Source: Diphasiastrum complanatum
Taxonomy: Eukaryota > Streptophyta > Lycopodiopsida > Lycopodiales > Lycopodiaceae
Assembly: GCA_029204225.1 (NCBI GenBank)
Contig: CM055096.1
Span: 4,558,014-4,622,013 of the forward strand
Reading direction: 5' to 3'
Length of the DNA: 64,000 nt
A program made the position numbers and the translations under genes. Shown piece by piece: positions 1 through 63,039 of the stretch (position 1 is the stretch's first letter; every line of letters begins with the position of its first letter). The notes beneath the pieces were generated by a model. The model saw only the letters and a program-made list of their open reading frames with translations, searched no databases and had not been told where the DNA came from.

Positions 1-20
1 ATCTTATTAGTGTTGGCCAA

Positions 21-2631
21 TTGCTTGATAATGGCCTTGATGTAAAATTCAATGTTGATACTTGCACTATCAAGAAGAATGATGAGATACTTGCATTAGG
101 ATCTAGATTTGGTGGCATCTACAAACTAGATCCAAATGAGTATGTGAATGCTTGTAATGTTGCTCTTGTGAACAAGCTCTCTATGGAGGAATTATGGCAT
201 AGGAGGTTGGACATCCCAACTACAGATCCATGCTCTCTATGATCAAAGAAGCCAAAGCTATTGGCTTACCAAAGTCACTCTCCAAGAAGATCAAGCCTTG
301 TGAGGCTTGTGCTATTGCTAAATCTCACAAAAATCCATTTACAAGATCTTCTATCAAAAGCAAGCATCCTTTGGAGTTAATCCACTCGGATGTGCATTTT
401 TCATCAACTACAAGCAAGGGAGGAGCCACTTGTTTTGTTACTTTCATTGATGATTACACAAGATTCACTTGGACATATCTTCTTGCTTCAAAATCTATGG
501 TGTTTGATCATTTCCTTATTTTCAAAGCTTATGTAGAGAAGCAATTCTCATTCAAGATTAAAGATCTTAGAAGTGATGGAGGTGGTGAATATATCTCCAA
601 TAAATTTTAAGATTTTTGTGAGCTTGAAGGCATTAAAAGAGAGTTTTCTTGTGCCTACTCTCCATCTCAAAATGGAGTGGCCGAGAGAAAGAATAGATCT
701 CTATGTGAATGTGCAAAATCTATGAGAATTGAGGCATATTTGCCCAAAGATTTTTGGGGAGAATCCATTAATTGTGCAAATTATCTTTGCAATAGGCTCC
801 CACATATAGCTCTTGAAGGAAAGTCACCATATGAAATCTTATTTTTAAAGAAGCCTAAGGTTGATCACCTTAGAGTTTTTGGATGCTTATGCTTTGTCCA
901 TATTCCCTTGGAAACAAGGAAGAAGGAAGATCCTAGTGCATGCAAAGGGATCATGGTTGGATACTCATCCACCAAGAAGGCCTATAGAGTCTTTATACTC
1001 TCTACGTCTCAAGTTATTGAAAGTAGAGATGTTGTCTTTCATGAAGATCAACACTCATCTTTTGAAGAGGCCGGTATCAAGAAATCTATGGATGCATCAT
1101 CAATTATTGATCTTGAAGACAATCATGATGTGATGGGGTCGAGATTTGAAGAAGACTCTCCTCGGATTTTCTCACCAAGAAGATCCATGAGAGATAGATC
1201 CGAGCCTAAGAGGCTCTCATATGATGACAAAGGCAAACAAGTGGATCTTGATTCCACTAATTATGTTTTTTATGTCTCTCATGAAGAGCCAAAGAATGTA
1301 CAAGAGGCACTCAATACCAAGGAGTGGTATGACGCCATGAAGCAAGAGTATGATGCATTGATCACCAGCAATACTTGGGAGCTTGTGGATCCTCCATCCA
1401 ACAAGCATGTGATTGGTTGCAAGTGGGTATTTGGATCAAGTTCAATCATGATGGCACCATCAACAAGCATAAAGCAAGATTATGTGCCAAAGGATTTGCT
1501 CAAATCCATGGTCTTGATTATGAGGAGACCTTTGCACCCGTTGCAAAGATGGTGACAATAAGAATTCTTATTTCTCTTGCCTGTTTTTTCAAGTGGAAGG
1601 TGTTCCAATTAGATGAATCCAATGCTTTTCTAAATGGTTATCTTGAGGAGGAGATCTATATGGAACAACCTCAAGGATTCATCAAGGATGAGTCCAAAGT
1701 GTGCTTGCTCCTCAAAAGTCTTTATGGACTCAAGCAAGCACCAAGATCATGGTATTCAAGACTTAGCTCTTTTCTTATCTCACTAGGATTTACTCTTAGT
1801 GACTATGATCCTTCCATGTATCTAAAGTTTGTTGACAGCAATATTGTCATTCTTCTAATTTATGTTGATGACATTATTCTTTGTGGAAGTTGCATCAAGC
1901 TAGTTGATGAAACCAAGCTAGCACTTGGATGTGAGTTTAAAATGCAAGATCTAGGAGAGATGCATTACATCCTAGGCCTAGAATTGATTTTTATGAAAAT
2001 CATGTCTTTATATGCCAATCTAGATATGCTCACTCTATGTTGAAAAAATTCCATATGGAGAATTCTAAGAGCAAAGAGGATTCTAAGATATGTATCTTCA
2101 TCTTGTGATTATGGTCTACTCTATAAAAGTGAAGATCTATCCATTATTGGCTACTCGGATTTGGACTTTGCAAGTGACAAGATGGATCGAAAGTCTATAA
2201 GTGCATACACTATCTTTCTTGGAGGCAATCTAATATCTTGGCTTTCCAAAAAGCAAGATACTATATCTCTCTCTTCATGTGAGGCCGAGTACAAAGCACT
2301 CACTACAACTACCAAAGAAGTGCTTTGTATCAAGAGGTTATTAATGGAGCTAAAGTGCATCAAGGAGGATGATCTACCAATGATCAAGTGTGATAACATC
2401 TCGGCCCAAGCTCTTGCTAATAATCCCATATGTCATGCAAGAAGCAAGCACATAGAAGTGGCACACCATTTTGTGAGAGAAAAGCTTATTGGAGGAGAAA
2501 TCTATTTGGAGCATGTCAACTCGTCCTCTTGTATTGCCGATCTACTCACCAAGCCTTTGAGCAAAAGTGCTTTCATCAAGCATAGATCTAATCTTAGAGT
2601 TATATCAAGATCAATGCTCAAATCTTCATAG
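21..2631 (+). pseudogene. copia polyprotein (integrase, reverse transcriptase, RNase H), broken
   Basis: The zinc-binding GAG-pre-integrase end is at about 190-330 (His near LWHRRL, then the Cys pair in KPCEACAIAK). The integrase core runs to about 1000, with the GVAERKN motif at about 676. The reverse transcriptase carries the catalytic YVDD motif at about 1861-1872. RNase H ends in the typical copia pattern of SWLSKKQ, SSCEAEY and ADLLTKPL at about 2235-2560. Lesions seen are a frameshift near 235, a TAA stop at 608-610, a frameshift near 1420, and loss of the segment joining reverse transcriptase to RNase H near 2085. No product is expected. The family assignment is secure from motif order; the fine lesion positions are by eye. 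Confidence 0.85.
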
Positions 2632-2649
2632 ATAATTTTTTAGGAGGAG

Positions 2650-3386
2650 TGTGAAGAATTGAAAAAGATTATCTATGTTAGATATAGGGGTCTTATGTTT
2701 TTTACATCAAGCATCTAGGTGTAGGATGTTGATAGGAATAAATTTGGCATAGATGGCAAATTATGCATTTCCACTTGTTATGCCACTATTGAGCCAAAAT
2801 AGAGTAAGAGGCTAAACACGTGCCAATTAGAGTGTAGACAAGTGTAAAGTTTTTGTTTGATGAATTCCAAGAGGTCCAATAGGACTTAGAGGTAGAACCT
2901 TGTGAGGTCCAATAGGAAATTGAGGTGTGCTTGAATATAGTCCAATAAAATTAAGAGGTGCATGGATCAATGATTCAATAGGATCAAGAGGTGACAAAAT
3001 ATGGTCCAATTATAGTTAAGCATAGTGGTAGCTCATGGACCTACTAGTATCATTGTACTCCTCATTTTGAATCTAATTGATTTGGTGATTTCATGGATTT
3101 TGTGAGTTATTGGATTTCTAGCTTTCTCTCTCTACCTGAGAGCTCATGATGCATTTTCTCTCTCTACCCGAGGAGAACAGCTTGTTTTTACTTAGATTAT
3201 TTTTTGAATACTTTCCACACGTGTGAGTGAGAGTTGGAAGTGATTGAACGCATGTAGTAGTGTGTTTTTGCCATAGGATCTAAGATTGATTTTGAATCTC
3301 AATCTAGTCTTGATCTTGGTGCATCTACACACCTTAGGAGATCACAAGTACATGTAGTGGACAGTCCACACGTGTGAAATTCAACA
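2650..3386 (+). repeat. 3' LTR of the copia element
   Basis: The segment starts TGTGAAGAATT directly after the purine-rich tract AGGAGGAG and ends AAATTCAACA, giving TG...CA ends and about 737 bp. The next bases resume an unrelated copia integrase frame. The 5' partner LTR is outside the window, so the limits rest on the ends and context only. Confidence 0.65.
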
Positions 3387-3390
3387 TAAT

Positions 3391-3522
3391 AGAGGGGGCG
3401 AATACAAATCTGATAATTTTGAGGACTTTTGCAAGGAACACGGCATCAAAAGAGAATTCACACAGTCACACACGCCACATAGTAATGGTGTAGCTGAAAG
3501 GAAAAACAAGACTATTATGGAG
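3391..3522 (+). pseudogene. second copia integrase core fragment
   Basis: The frame reads RGGEYKSDNF, then EHGIKREF and HSNGVAERKN, the conserved end of a copia integrase core. It has diverged from the equivalent part of the first element, so it is a different copia family. It begins within a few bases of the first element's 3' LTR and stops being recognisable at about 3522. It is most simply the target into which the first element inserted. Confidence 0.75.
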
Positions 3523-4433
3523 AGGTCTCCATGGAGGAAAACCAAATTCAAAATAAGGCATGGACCTATTATAAATAGATGTACACATGTGGGAAGATAC
3601 ACATTCTTTCTCTCTACTCTCATTCATGCTTATACATGAGATCTCTTTGAGGTTCTATACTCATTGGTGCACTAGTGTTAATATCTTGAATTTTTGTGTG
3701 TAGAATGCAATTGTTTGATGTTTGTTGGATTCACACGTGTGAAATATAGTAGCTTACTGGTTTTGTATGGAGAGCAACAGTACTTTATCATTCATATCTA
3801 ATTTTGTCAAGATCTATTAAAGCTTATGGCTTCTATGTATTGTTAGATCTAGATTTCTACATTGTCAATGGCGCTAGATGTGCTACTTAAGTAATCATAG
3901 ATCTTAGAGTCTGATGGAATCTGATTTTTCTTCACACAACTATTGTTGGCTAGGTTTTCAACTTGGTTCTAGAGACCCTAACCAATGAGTACGCTATTTT
4001 TTAAGAATCCGCTTCTATGTAGAATTGGAAATTATGCTCTTTTGTAGAAACCGCTGGCCATGATTGAGAACCGTCGAGTCCCTTTTAGCCCTCGTTGAGG
4101 TTGAGAATCGGAATGCCTATGTATGGGGGTATAACCCCAAGATCAATTGACCCTACAAAGAATCTAGAAAATCAAAAGTTTCTTACAAGGGAGTAACTAA
4201 TAAATGAAAAATAAGGACAATAAATCTAAAATGAATTGTAATTTTTTTTTTTAGATTGTCTAGGTGTGAAGTTTGATTTTTGTGCACAATCAAAATCTTG
4301 TAGGCGCTGAAGAGTTTGAGTTTTTTAATGAGGAATTGATAAATGGAGGAATGTTCAAATAATGTGATATGGACTTTTTTTTATTGCTTCCATGCATGTT
4401 TTTTGATAAATATTTGGCTTATAAGTGGGGGAA
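3523..4433. other. non-coding stretch with LTR-like scraps
   Basis: No gene is recognised. A TATA-like TATAAATAG lies near 3574. The string CACACGTGTGAAAT near 3733 also occurs just before the end of the copia LTR (3368-3380), so part of this stretch is probably a related LTR fragment. The rest is AT-rich without recognisable coding content. Confidence 0.35.
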
Positions 4434-4553
4434 TGTTAACATAGTGTGCAAAAAAAAAAAAATTCATATAAGGATTGCTTTTGGGTCATATGGGCTGAAG
4501 GTGTAACTTTTGTGCACTATAAATGTTGGCCTAATTGTTTAAATGGTTTTTAC

Positions 4554-5001
4554 CAGTGTTGGGCGGGTTTATAGGGTCACGACTGGTATCAATAATGGGT
4601 ATGAACATGGTATTAAAAGACCGACCCGACTGGTATATGATTTCTAATACTAGGGTCTAGAATTGGACACCAAGTATCAACTATTTTACTATTCATGTTG
4701 ATACCCAGGTTGGGGAGATTTTGTGGATTTTTGTCGTGGTATCAATAGTAGTACTATTTTTAGTTTTTTTTTTGATATCTCAGATTTTTTATATTTTAAA
4801 TTATGATATTACACTTTAAAAAATATATTTATAGCAATTCGTACATGTTGATACCCGGGTTGATAACCGGCTGGTATCACCCTTGTGATACCAGCCCGGT
4901 CTATACCAGTCTACAAATCCTATACCTCCTTATGTTGATCTAAAAAACTGCAATACCCTGACCCGACTGGTATCAAAAATTTTGATACCCGCCCAACACT
5001 G
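4554..5001. mobile_element. 448-bp hAT-type MITE with perfect 8-bp target duplication
   Basis: The terminal inverted repeats are CAGTGTTGGGCGGGT and ACCCGCCCAACACTG, identical over 15 bp. The flanks carry the same 8 bases, GTTTTTAC, at 4546-4553 and 5002-5009. An 8-bp duplication and CAGTG-type ends are diagnostic of the hAT superfamily. There is no open frame, so this is a non-autonomous element. The interior contains several repeated and inverted copies of a GACTGGTATCA/TGATACCCG-type motif, probably subterminal binding sites. Confidence 0.9.
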
Positions 5002-5058
5002 GTTTTTACTCTCTATAAATATTCAAACATAGATATGTATATTTGTTATCATTGTTTA

Positions 5059-5082
5059 TGTGTGTGTGTGTGTGTGTGTGTA
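5059..5082. repeat. (TG)n microsatellite
   Basis: About twelve uninterrupted TG dinucleotides. Confidence 0.9.
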
Positions 5083-5543
5083 TGGAGAACCTGATATAGG
5101 ACCCAACATTTTTTGATAAAGTAATAATAGGCAAATTGAGAACCGCCAAAATTTATTTTGTAAGATATTATTGAGAAGAAATTTAAACCAAATGTAATAC
5201 CTTGAACCGATGGTTTTTGTTTTTAAAATAATCCTGAAACGACAAGTATCAAAGATATGTGAGAACCGGCCAACAATGGTTACAACGACATTTTGTATGT
5301 TTGAATTGGCCTATCAAATCATTGACAAACATTACAAGTCTTGACATGGTAGTGAACATCCTTGAACAAGGTAGCCAACCACAGCCCATGCAACAAAGCC
5401 TTCCTTCTAGTTCTCTTAGTACTAAAATGTTTGTTACTTAGGTTATTGACCACAAATATAGTAATGCTCAATAAAAGTGAAATGCTTAATTATCTAGCAT
5501 ATATCAAGCAAGATATTGCAAAAGTCATCAAATAGTCTTCCAA

Positions 5544-5717
5544 GGGGGAGCGTATGTCCTCACCCTGTCTGACATGACAGAGATGGGGAAGAGATGATCC
5601 AAGGGTAAAAAGTGGGATGTCATCATCTCACCAGGATACAACCCACCCTCATCACCCTTGGATGCACTGGAGCCCACCTATGTCATGTCAGATGGAGGTG
5701 AGAAATACGCTCATCCG
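5544..5717. mobile_element. 174-bp Mutator-type MITE with 9-bp target duplication
   Basis: The flanks carry the identical 9 bases GTCTTCCAA at 5535-5543 and 5718-5726. The ends form an imperfect inverted repeat of about 39 bp that includes GAGCGTAT and TCTGACATGACA on both sides. A 9-bp duplication with long inverted repeats is the hallmark of Mutator-like elements. It has no coding capacity. Confidence 0.85.
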
Positions 5718-5726
5718 TCTTCCAAT

Positions 5727-8700
5727 AAGTGGTGGGTGAGTTGTCAAGGACAATGGGACAACTTGGGTAAGCAAGAAAAATATGCCATGTTCATGTGAGT
5801 GTTGCTCTGTTGACATGATACTTGGTGCTTGGCTCTGTGCATAAAATATTTAACCACGTAATGATCTGACAAACTCCAGTGGCCGACCTCACCACATAGT
5901 ATTATTGCCTTTGCCCTTAAGGCAAGGCCAAAAAGTGGTGAAGACTTATCTTCTTGCTTTTGGTTAAGAGTTTGACACTATATTGCACAAAAGATCACAT
6001 GTGGTGAGGTGGGTAGTTATAGTTTGAGGAGCGGGCAGGGCGCTGGAAAGAAAACGATTCAGTTACTTTTTGGAGCTGCGAGACTGACTTGGCAGTGGGC
6101 AGAACAGAAAAAGAAAGGGGCATTAGAGAGGGCATTTACGATCACACGTTCATACCCACCATATCTTGTAAGTACATCTCCTAGATATGCAGGCAAGGCA
6201 GACACTTGCAGATGCAGACAGATGCAGGTAGGAGAAGGAATGAATTTATGAACATAAATGAAATGAATGAGACTGTGAGAGGCATTGCAATTTGCCAGTG
6301 CAGCCATCGGGATTCAGTATCCAGCCGTAGGCGGCGCTTGCAGATGAGAGCATGTGGCAGCCACCCACACCAGTGTTTCCATGGAATATTCTTGGACAAG
6401 ATGCTCCAAATCTTGTGCTTCCTCTTAGTTTTGGACTGGCATTGCCCATTGCAAAGGCAAGCTACTGTACTATCTCTATGTCTTACCTTCCTGCTTCATC
6501 TTAGTTTTGGACTCACTTTCCAAAGGCAAGATCAGACCAGACAGACCATGTACCCAATTGGTTGTTCCAGGAATTTTGTCAAAAGGTCACTCTTGTAACA
6601 ATATGGTTGCTAGGCTTTGACCATCTGCTACATATCTTTGGTGGGGTTGCTTTATCACACAAATGTTGCCGATTCTAGAGTGAACTCTTTTTCAGAGGTG
6701 TTTAGCACATGAACGGTGAGGATTTTCGACTGAAATTGTTTGTCAATAGGAGTGTTGACATATCTATGGTGACTCGACTTCCCATAGCTGATTCTAGAGA
6801 CGCTTGATTTGCTTAGGACAGTGCTCAAGAAAATCGGGGAAGTATCGTAATGGAACCAACATGTTTTTTCAAAAACCAATGTCGTAAAATATTTGATGGT
6901 TTTTATAGAAGCATACAAAACCCTTCTATGAGTAATAGTCTTCAATATACCAAGAAGCTTTAAAAACCACAAGGTTTTTGAGGATAATTTAAAAGAGGTT
7001 TCTCGAGCGCTGGTTCTTGAGCGTTGGATTAGAGCTACATGTTGATTATTATTGGTTCAACTTGTACCTTTTCTAAATAATGAAGCTTTGGTGGGCTTTT
7101 CATTACATACAAAGTTTAAGGCTTGATATTGTAAGATTTTTAGGTTGCTAAGAGTTTGTGAAATTTGGAAGTGGATTTTCATTTCTTTTGATGTGTAAGA
7201 TTGTAACATAGGCAACTATTAGAGGTTTGTTGGAGTAATACCATCTAGGAAGATCCCCTACTAACTTTTGCATGGCAAATTTTGGCTCTACTCTCTATTA
7301 GAAGGCTCTTTAGACTTGACTTTTGTAAGTATTTTAGGTGCTTTTTTTCTTAGTGATTTTGGCATTTATTTGGAGACATGTTTTCCTTCTAAAGGCGAGA
7401 GGGTGTTGGCTCCATTGGTTATCTTGACATCCAAAGTTTGTTGCCTCCCCTTGGAAACCAAGAAGCATTTTATGACACCTTTTACGTGATACATACGCGA
7501 GATACTTTTTTTATGAACATAATCATTGTTGGAAGATATGTATTGTCGTTTTTATTAGGCGTTGATCTGTAAAGTTGATGTCAATATTGTCATGAAATTG
7601 GTAATTTTTTCATTTTTTGCAACTTCTTGATACTTGACTAAAGTGTTACAATCGATCCTCTTCTTCTCTAAATGCTAGTGTTCTTTGAGTATTGTAGTCC
7701 TTATTTAAGTTTTTTGTTTTTCCCATGAAGCTGTTCCATGTGTTCAACTTTTCTTTTTGGTATTATTGTATTTTTTTTTTTTCTAATTATGATCATGTTT
7801 TTCTTGTTAGACTATTCTAAATTATTAGATTGTTTTTGTTTGAGATTTAGTCGATCGATTAATTTTTTCGTTGTTTGTTAACATTTGAAGTTGCTCCCAT
7901 AGGCTTTTGGAATATGTTATGGCATCATAGAGGCTTATGAACTCTTGTTAAGGTTGATTGATAATTAGGTTAGGAAAATCTTGAAGTATATTGATGATGT
8001 GCTTGATCCTCACTCCCATACACATTTCTTTTAAACAATTGTAATGCTCAATTAAGCCTTTGTCCATATTTGGTTTGGAGAACTTTTGGAAAAATGATAT
8101 CATTTGATTTTTTCATCCTCATCTCAACTTGATGTTAAAAAAACACATTACATCAACAATCAAAATATGAGAATTTTTATTTTAGATAAAAGATTATTGA
8201 TCCACAATGTTAAAACTCACAAGCTAGTTTGGACCAATTTTGGTCACATGCATTGTAATTCGCAAAATGGCCATGTAAATAGATGCCAAACTTGCCAAAT
8301 AGCATAGGATGCTTTTCCAAAGTCTTATTCTACATCCTACATTGTAAAGGTACCTTTGAAATAAGGCCAAAGAGTGCCTAGATAGGGTAGAGATATAATA
8401 GGAGCCAAAAATAGTATGTTTTTCATTGTTTTTGGATCTCGAGATCAAGGACCCTAATTAGGGTGGATCCAATGATCAATTAGGTTGGATGTTAGGGTTA
8501 GGTTTATGAAAAGTACAGAGAAGCCCTAAAATGCTCAGATTCGAGCTACTAATGTATAAATATGTGATGGTTTCTCCATCAATCTATGAGTAAAAAATTG
8601 GTTTTCAATCTACCAATGTTGTTGGTGATCTAGATGTTTAATATTTGCTATTTGTGTTGAGTAATTTGGATTAGCGAGATTGATTTGGAAGTTCAGGAAC

Positions 8701-9224
8701 TGTTCTCTATCTGTGGCACTCCGTACTTTCACACGTTTGAAGGAAATTGCATAAATTTGAGCCTTCAAGGGTGAATCTAGGAAGCACTAAATTGGTTAGT
8801 GTTTTAGCTATAGGATCTCAATTGGATCCATTCAAGGTGCTTCCTCCATCATTTCAAAGGTTATTGGAGTCCATTTGCTGCATTTTCAACACACAACGGA
8901 TTCAAAAGCTTATCTACAACTTTTATCTATTTATAATTGAATCAATTCATTGAAAAATCTCCATGCAAATTGGCAATAAGTTTATAGTGTTTTCTAAATT
9001 TTGGACCATAAATGGATCTACAATCGATCCACGATTGAATGGTCATAATCCATCACGCACGATTATTGTTGATAATATATTGATTGAAATCGTATCTCTT
9101 ACTTATAAACTGATTGGATTGCATAACAATATGTCAGCGATTGGTATTGGTAATTAGATCATTTGCACTTTTTTGATAATGATTTGGTGATTAGTAGTTG
9201 TATGATTGTTCCAATGCAATTCTC
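5727..9224. other. about 3.5 kb without a recognisable gene
   Basis: Only short chance frames occur on either strand. Near 8220-8330 the plus strand reads HCNSQNGHVNRCQTCQIA before a stop, which loosely resembles a retroelement zinc-binding integrase start. From about 8430 to 8760 there is LTR-like sequence with a TATA-like GTATAAATATG near 8550. Both are too decayed to call. I see no RNA gene. Confidence 0.4.
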
Positions 9225-9906
9225 ATGGATTAGACATAAACTCGCTCAAGACTCCAACAACATATGCAAGATCAAGTTGTGTGATAACAAGATACATCAA
9301 TGAACCAATCAATTTTCTAAAGAGAGTTCCATCCACATCATCTTCGTCAACAAGACTTGTCAAATTCCTATATGGTATTTAATTTAGCTATAGGAGCAAA
9401 AATACTTCCATAATCACAATTTTTTTTTTTTTGCATATCCTTTCACCAAGAGCCTTGCCTTGTATTTATACAAAGAACCATTGCATGATCTTCAAGACGT
9501 AGATCGAAATTCTTTTCTCATAAAATACAAAATCAAGACTATAATATGTCTTTCTCATAACATGATAAATTAGCTTGTAAGCCTTCAAATCCAATGAATA
9601 ACCAATAAAGATACATTTGATTGATTTAAAATCAAGCTTCCTTTTGGGCTCATTAGGTACATCCATACATGCCACAAACCAAAAGCTCTCAAGGGCACAC
9701 AACTAGTCTTATAACAGTTGTAGGTTTCATGCTTCCAATGCTTTTGTAGGTGATCAATTTTGTATAGGATCTTCTCAAAGAAATTTACTTAAGCCCCTTG
9801 CTTTTAAAATACCATTCTACTAGTGTATAGGAAGTTGTCACATGTCTTTTAATACCATTCTCATGACGATACATATCAAATTTCGTGGAATTGAACTCAC
9901 CACCAT
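9225..9906 (-). pseudogene. decayed Ty1/copia remnant (integrase to reverse transcriptase/RNase H)
   Basis: Read on the minus strand from high to low coordinates, recognisable islands follow copia order. GEFNSTKFDMYRHENGIKRH (integrase core) is at about 9906-9847. KLDFKSIKCIFIGYS and the following SLDLKAYKL (integrase C-terminal region) are at about 9640-9560. GTLFRKLIGSLMYL and LDLAYVVGVLSEFMSNP (reverse transcriptase/RNase H linker) are at about 9335-9230. Frames change between the islands and stops are frequent. The reverse transcriptase catalytic part is missing, so there is also a deletion. Confidence 0.75.
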
Positions 9907-11869
9907 GGCTAGTTCATAACACTTACATGTATTTAGACGTCTACTTCTCAACAAAATTTTTGAAATCGACAAAGTAAGAAAAGAGAGCTTATAACTTACA
10001 TTTTAGGAAGTATACCATACTTTGTGTGAATAGTCATCAATGAAAGAAAATGACTTTCTAATAAACATTAGAATATATAGAGCTAGATACAATATTACTT
10101 TCAACAAAGAAAGCATTGATTCTCTAAAACCAGGTTGTAGGTGATTGTTTTAGGAGTTTGTAGACCATGTACTCTTTGCCTTAAAGTTTCACTCCCTCGG
10201 GTTGTTATCTTCTTCTATAACTCCATTCAAGAATGTTGTCTAGACATCTATTTTATGGATTTCTAGATTTGTTGCGGCTACGTAGGACTATAATAACCTA
10301 ATAGAAGCATGCTTAACAACTAGACTAAAGGTTTCAATATAAGAGTGGTGAAGAAGGCTTGGTCAACATTGAGAATTTGAGATCGAGTACCCAAAAAAGA
10401 TCCGTCCTCATGACCATGAGAAGAGAATGGTCACTAGTAACCAAGATTGATCCTATCTGGGGAGAGGGCTTATTACCCCTGTTGTGACGTTTCACCCAAG
10501 GTTTGGCAACCTCAAAATCCTTGCCATGAGGTATGATGTCCTAAATTAGCCTTGCCATAAAGTACAATTGTGTAATTAGTAAAATGGCATGTTATACAAA
10601 TCATTAGGCCCTAAGATTAGAAAATGTACTAAATAACTATAATAGGCACAACTTAATTATTGATTATTAAAGACCTTAAGTAAGCTAAGGTAAACTTTAT
10701 TCTCATAGATGCAACAAGTGTCCAATACCACATGCAACAAGTGTCAACATGACAATACCACATGCATGAACTAAAGGGATAACATTTAGAGTCTACTTAA
10801 GATGCATGGTGAGTTGTCCCACTCCACCATCCACTTCATACAACTTTGGAAGAGCCCTCCCTCACTCTTTATAAAGTGTTGATGAGTTCTCTCCTAAGTC
10901 AAACTTTCTCTTGTTTTCTTTTGTTCTCGTCTTTATTTGATTTTGTGAACTAGAATTTGTTGTGTACCTTGGAAACTTAGATCTTCACCATTGCTTGGAA
11001 AAACTACACCATCGAATTCACACCCATAGACCCACCCAGCCTTTATATTACTCACACACATGAGACTCTTTGATATCCAACGCTACCCCCCCATATTCTC
11101 TCTCTCTCTTCCCCCCCCCCCCCCCACCCCACCCAAAGGCATCTTGCATTCACGCTCTCCCTCTCAATTTCTCTCTTTTCTATGCCCCACTAGGCCACTT
11201 CCATTTTCTCTCTTCAGCTCTTAATATTTTCTTTAACTAGACCTCCAAAATTACCACTTGACCCAAAAAAAGACTGTGCCTGGAAAGAAATTGAGTAACT
11301 AATCGGTAGAAGTAGGTCCAGTGTTTAGTGTTCAGACATTGGAAATATAAGACTATGCCTGGAAAGAAATTGAGTAACTAAGACTATGCCTGGAAAGAAA
11401 TTGAGTAACTAATCAGTAGAAGTAGGTCCAGTGTTCAGTGTCCAGACACTGGAAATATAAGAGTATGCCTGGAAAGAAATCGAGTAACTAATCAGTAGAA
11501 GTAGCTCCAGTGTCCATATTAATCAAACAATTAGTAGGTCCACCCTTTTTTTTTTCCAAGATTACACTAAGACTTATGCCATGCATTTGGGCTTCAATAC
11601 ACTAATAGTTCACGACGACGAATTTCGTGACAGCTATTCTCTGTACATGCAGTTGATGCGAACACGCTGCCATTTCCTCCTTCGGTGTTCTGGAGCCATA
11701 GCTATTAGCGACTAATCTTCACCTTGATATAGTGAACTAGCAAGCACTCACCACTGCAAAAATGCATACTTTCAAGCGCACTCATGAAATGCTTATATAA
11801 GAAATGTTCATTTTTGCTTTATCTTACGTATATTATAGTGCTTGTACGGATTTAACAGTTGGACCATAT
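9907..11869. other. 3' flank of the aminotransferase gene, no gene seen
   Basis: This contains a possible LTR start (TGTTGTGACGTTTC at about 10479, preceded by a purine-rich GGGGAGAGGG tract) with a TATA-like TTTATAAAG near 10868. There is a C-rich tract of about 15 C near 11111-11125 and the short tandem repeat described separately. The last few hundred bases before 11870 should include the 3' untranslated region of the minus-strand aminotransferase. No perfect AATAAA signal was found there. Confidence 0.35.
11271..11516. repeat. 79-bp tandem repeat, about three units
   Basis: The motif AGACTATGCCTGG...GAGTAACTAATC...CCAGTGT begins at 11271, 11350, 11381 and 11460. The 11350 unit is cut to 31 bp and the last is incomplete. 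The full units differ by only a few bases. Confidence 0.8.
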
Positions 11870-62531
<50,662 letters not shown>

Positions 62532-62606
62532 CTGCTCAAAAAACAGAGGCCATCGTGTTACACCTGCCTTTGACTAAAAAGATTCAAGTTTGGTATGAGC
62601 ACACAC

Positions 62607-62608
<2 letters not shown>

Positions 62609-62663
<55 letters not shown>
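62609..62663. repeat. (CT)n microsatellite
   Basis: About 27 CT units in the intron upstream of the first aminotransferase exon in the window. Confidence 0.92.
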
Positions 62664-62667
<4 letters not shown>

Positions 62668-62811
62668 GAGATATTATCCTCTTCCTAGTTTAGTTTGGTT
62701 TTTAGTTTTGTTGTTTGATGGCATTGCTCCGTCTTGGTTCCACTTTATCAGATGTACTTGTCTCGTCTTATACACCTTTGGGCGTGGAAAAGACATTAAT
62801 AAAGCTTCGTC

Positions 62812-62845
62812 TTCTTCTTATTCTTCTTCTTCTTCTTCTTCTTCT

Positions 62846-62912
<67 letters not shown>
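62812..62912. repeat. (TTC)n joined to (CT)n
   Basis: About a dozen TTC units run into about thirty CT units. It ends exactly where the inverted LTR fragment begins. Confidence 0.92.
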
Positions 62913-62915
<3 letters not shown>

Positions 62916-63037
62916 CGCCAATCATCGTAGGAGGCTTGACCGGGCATGATTATGTCGATTGCTCCAGGGCATGGGGGTGGGTCGGTTGTGACCCTACGGT
63001 TGGGCGGCTACGGTGCGTCGTCGCTTGAGTTGTAACA
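62913..63037 (+). repeat. inverted LTR end of the right-hand gypsy family
   Basis: Reverse complement of part of the LTR at 63040-63484 (matching about 63095-63208), ending GAGTTGTAACA. About 50 bp present in the other arm is missing here. Two bases separate it from the facing LTR end. Confidence 0.8.
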
Positions 63038-63039
63038 GT

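Larger units (their letters stand above)
1..3386 (+). mobile_element. Ty1/copia LTR retrotransposon, 5' truncated by window edge
   Basis: The coding order is GAG-pre-integrase, integrase, reverse transcriptase, RNase H, followed by a purine tract (about 2641-2649) and a 3' LTR. That order defines Ty1/copia (Pseudoviridae-like) elements. The 5' LTR and gag lie left of the window. The element is dead: the polyprotein is broken by frameshifts, an in-frame stop and an internal deletion. It abuts a second copia integrase fragment on its right, in the same orientation, which suggests insertion into an older copia copy. Confidence 0.85.
4434..5108 (+). repeat. candidate LTR fragment holding a nested MITE
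   Basis: A purine tract (AAGTGGGGGAA) is followed by TGTTAACATA at 4434. A matching end, CCCAACA, occurs at 5102-5108 beyond a TATA-like CTCTATAAATATTC (about 5011-5024). Without the MITE at 4554-5001 the LTR would be about 220 bp. No target duplication or partner LTR was found, so the call is tentative. Confidence 0.35.
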
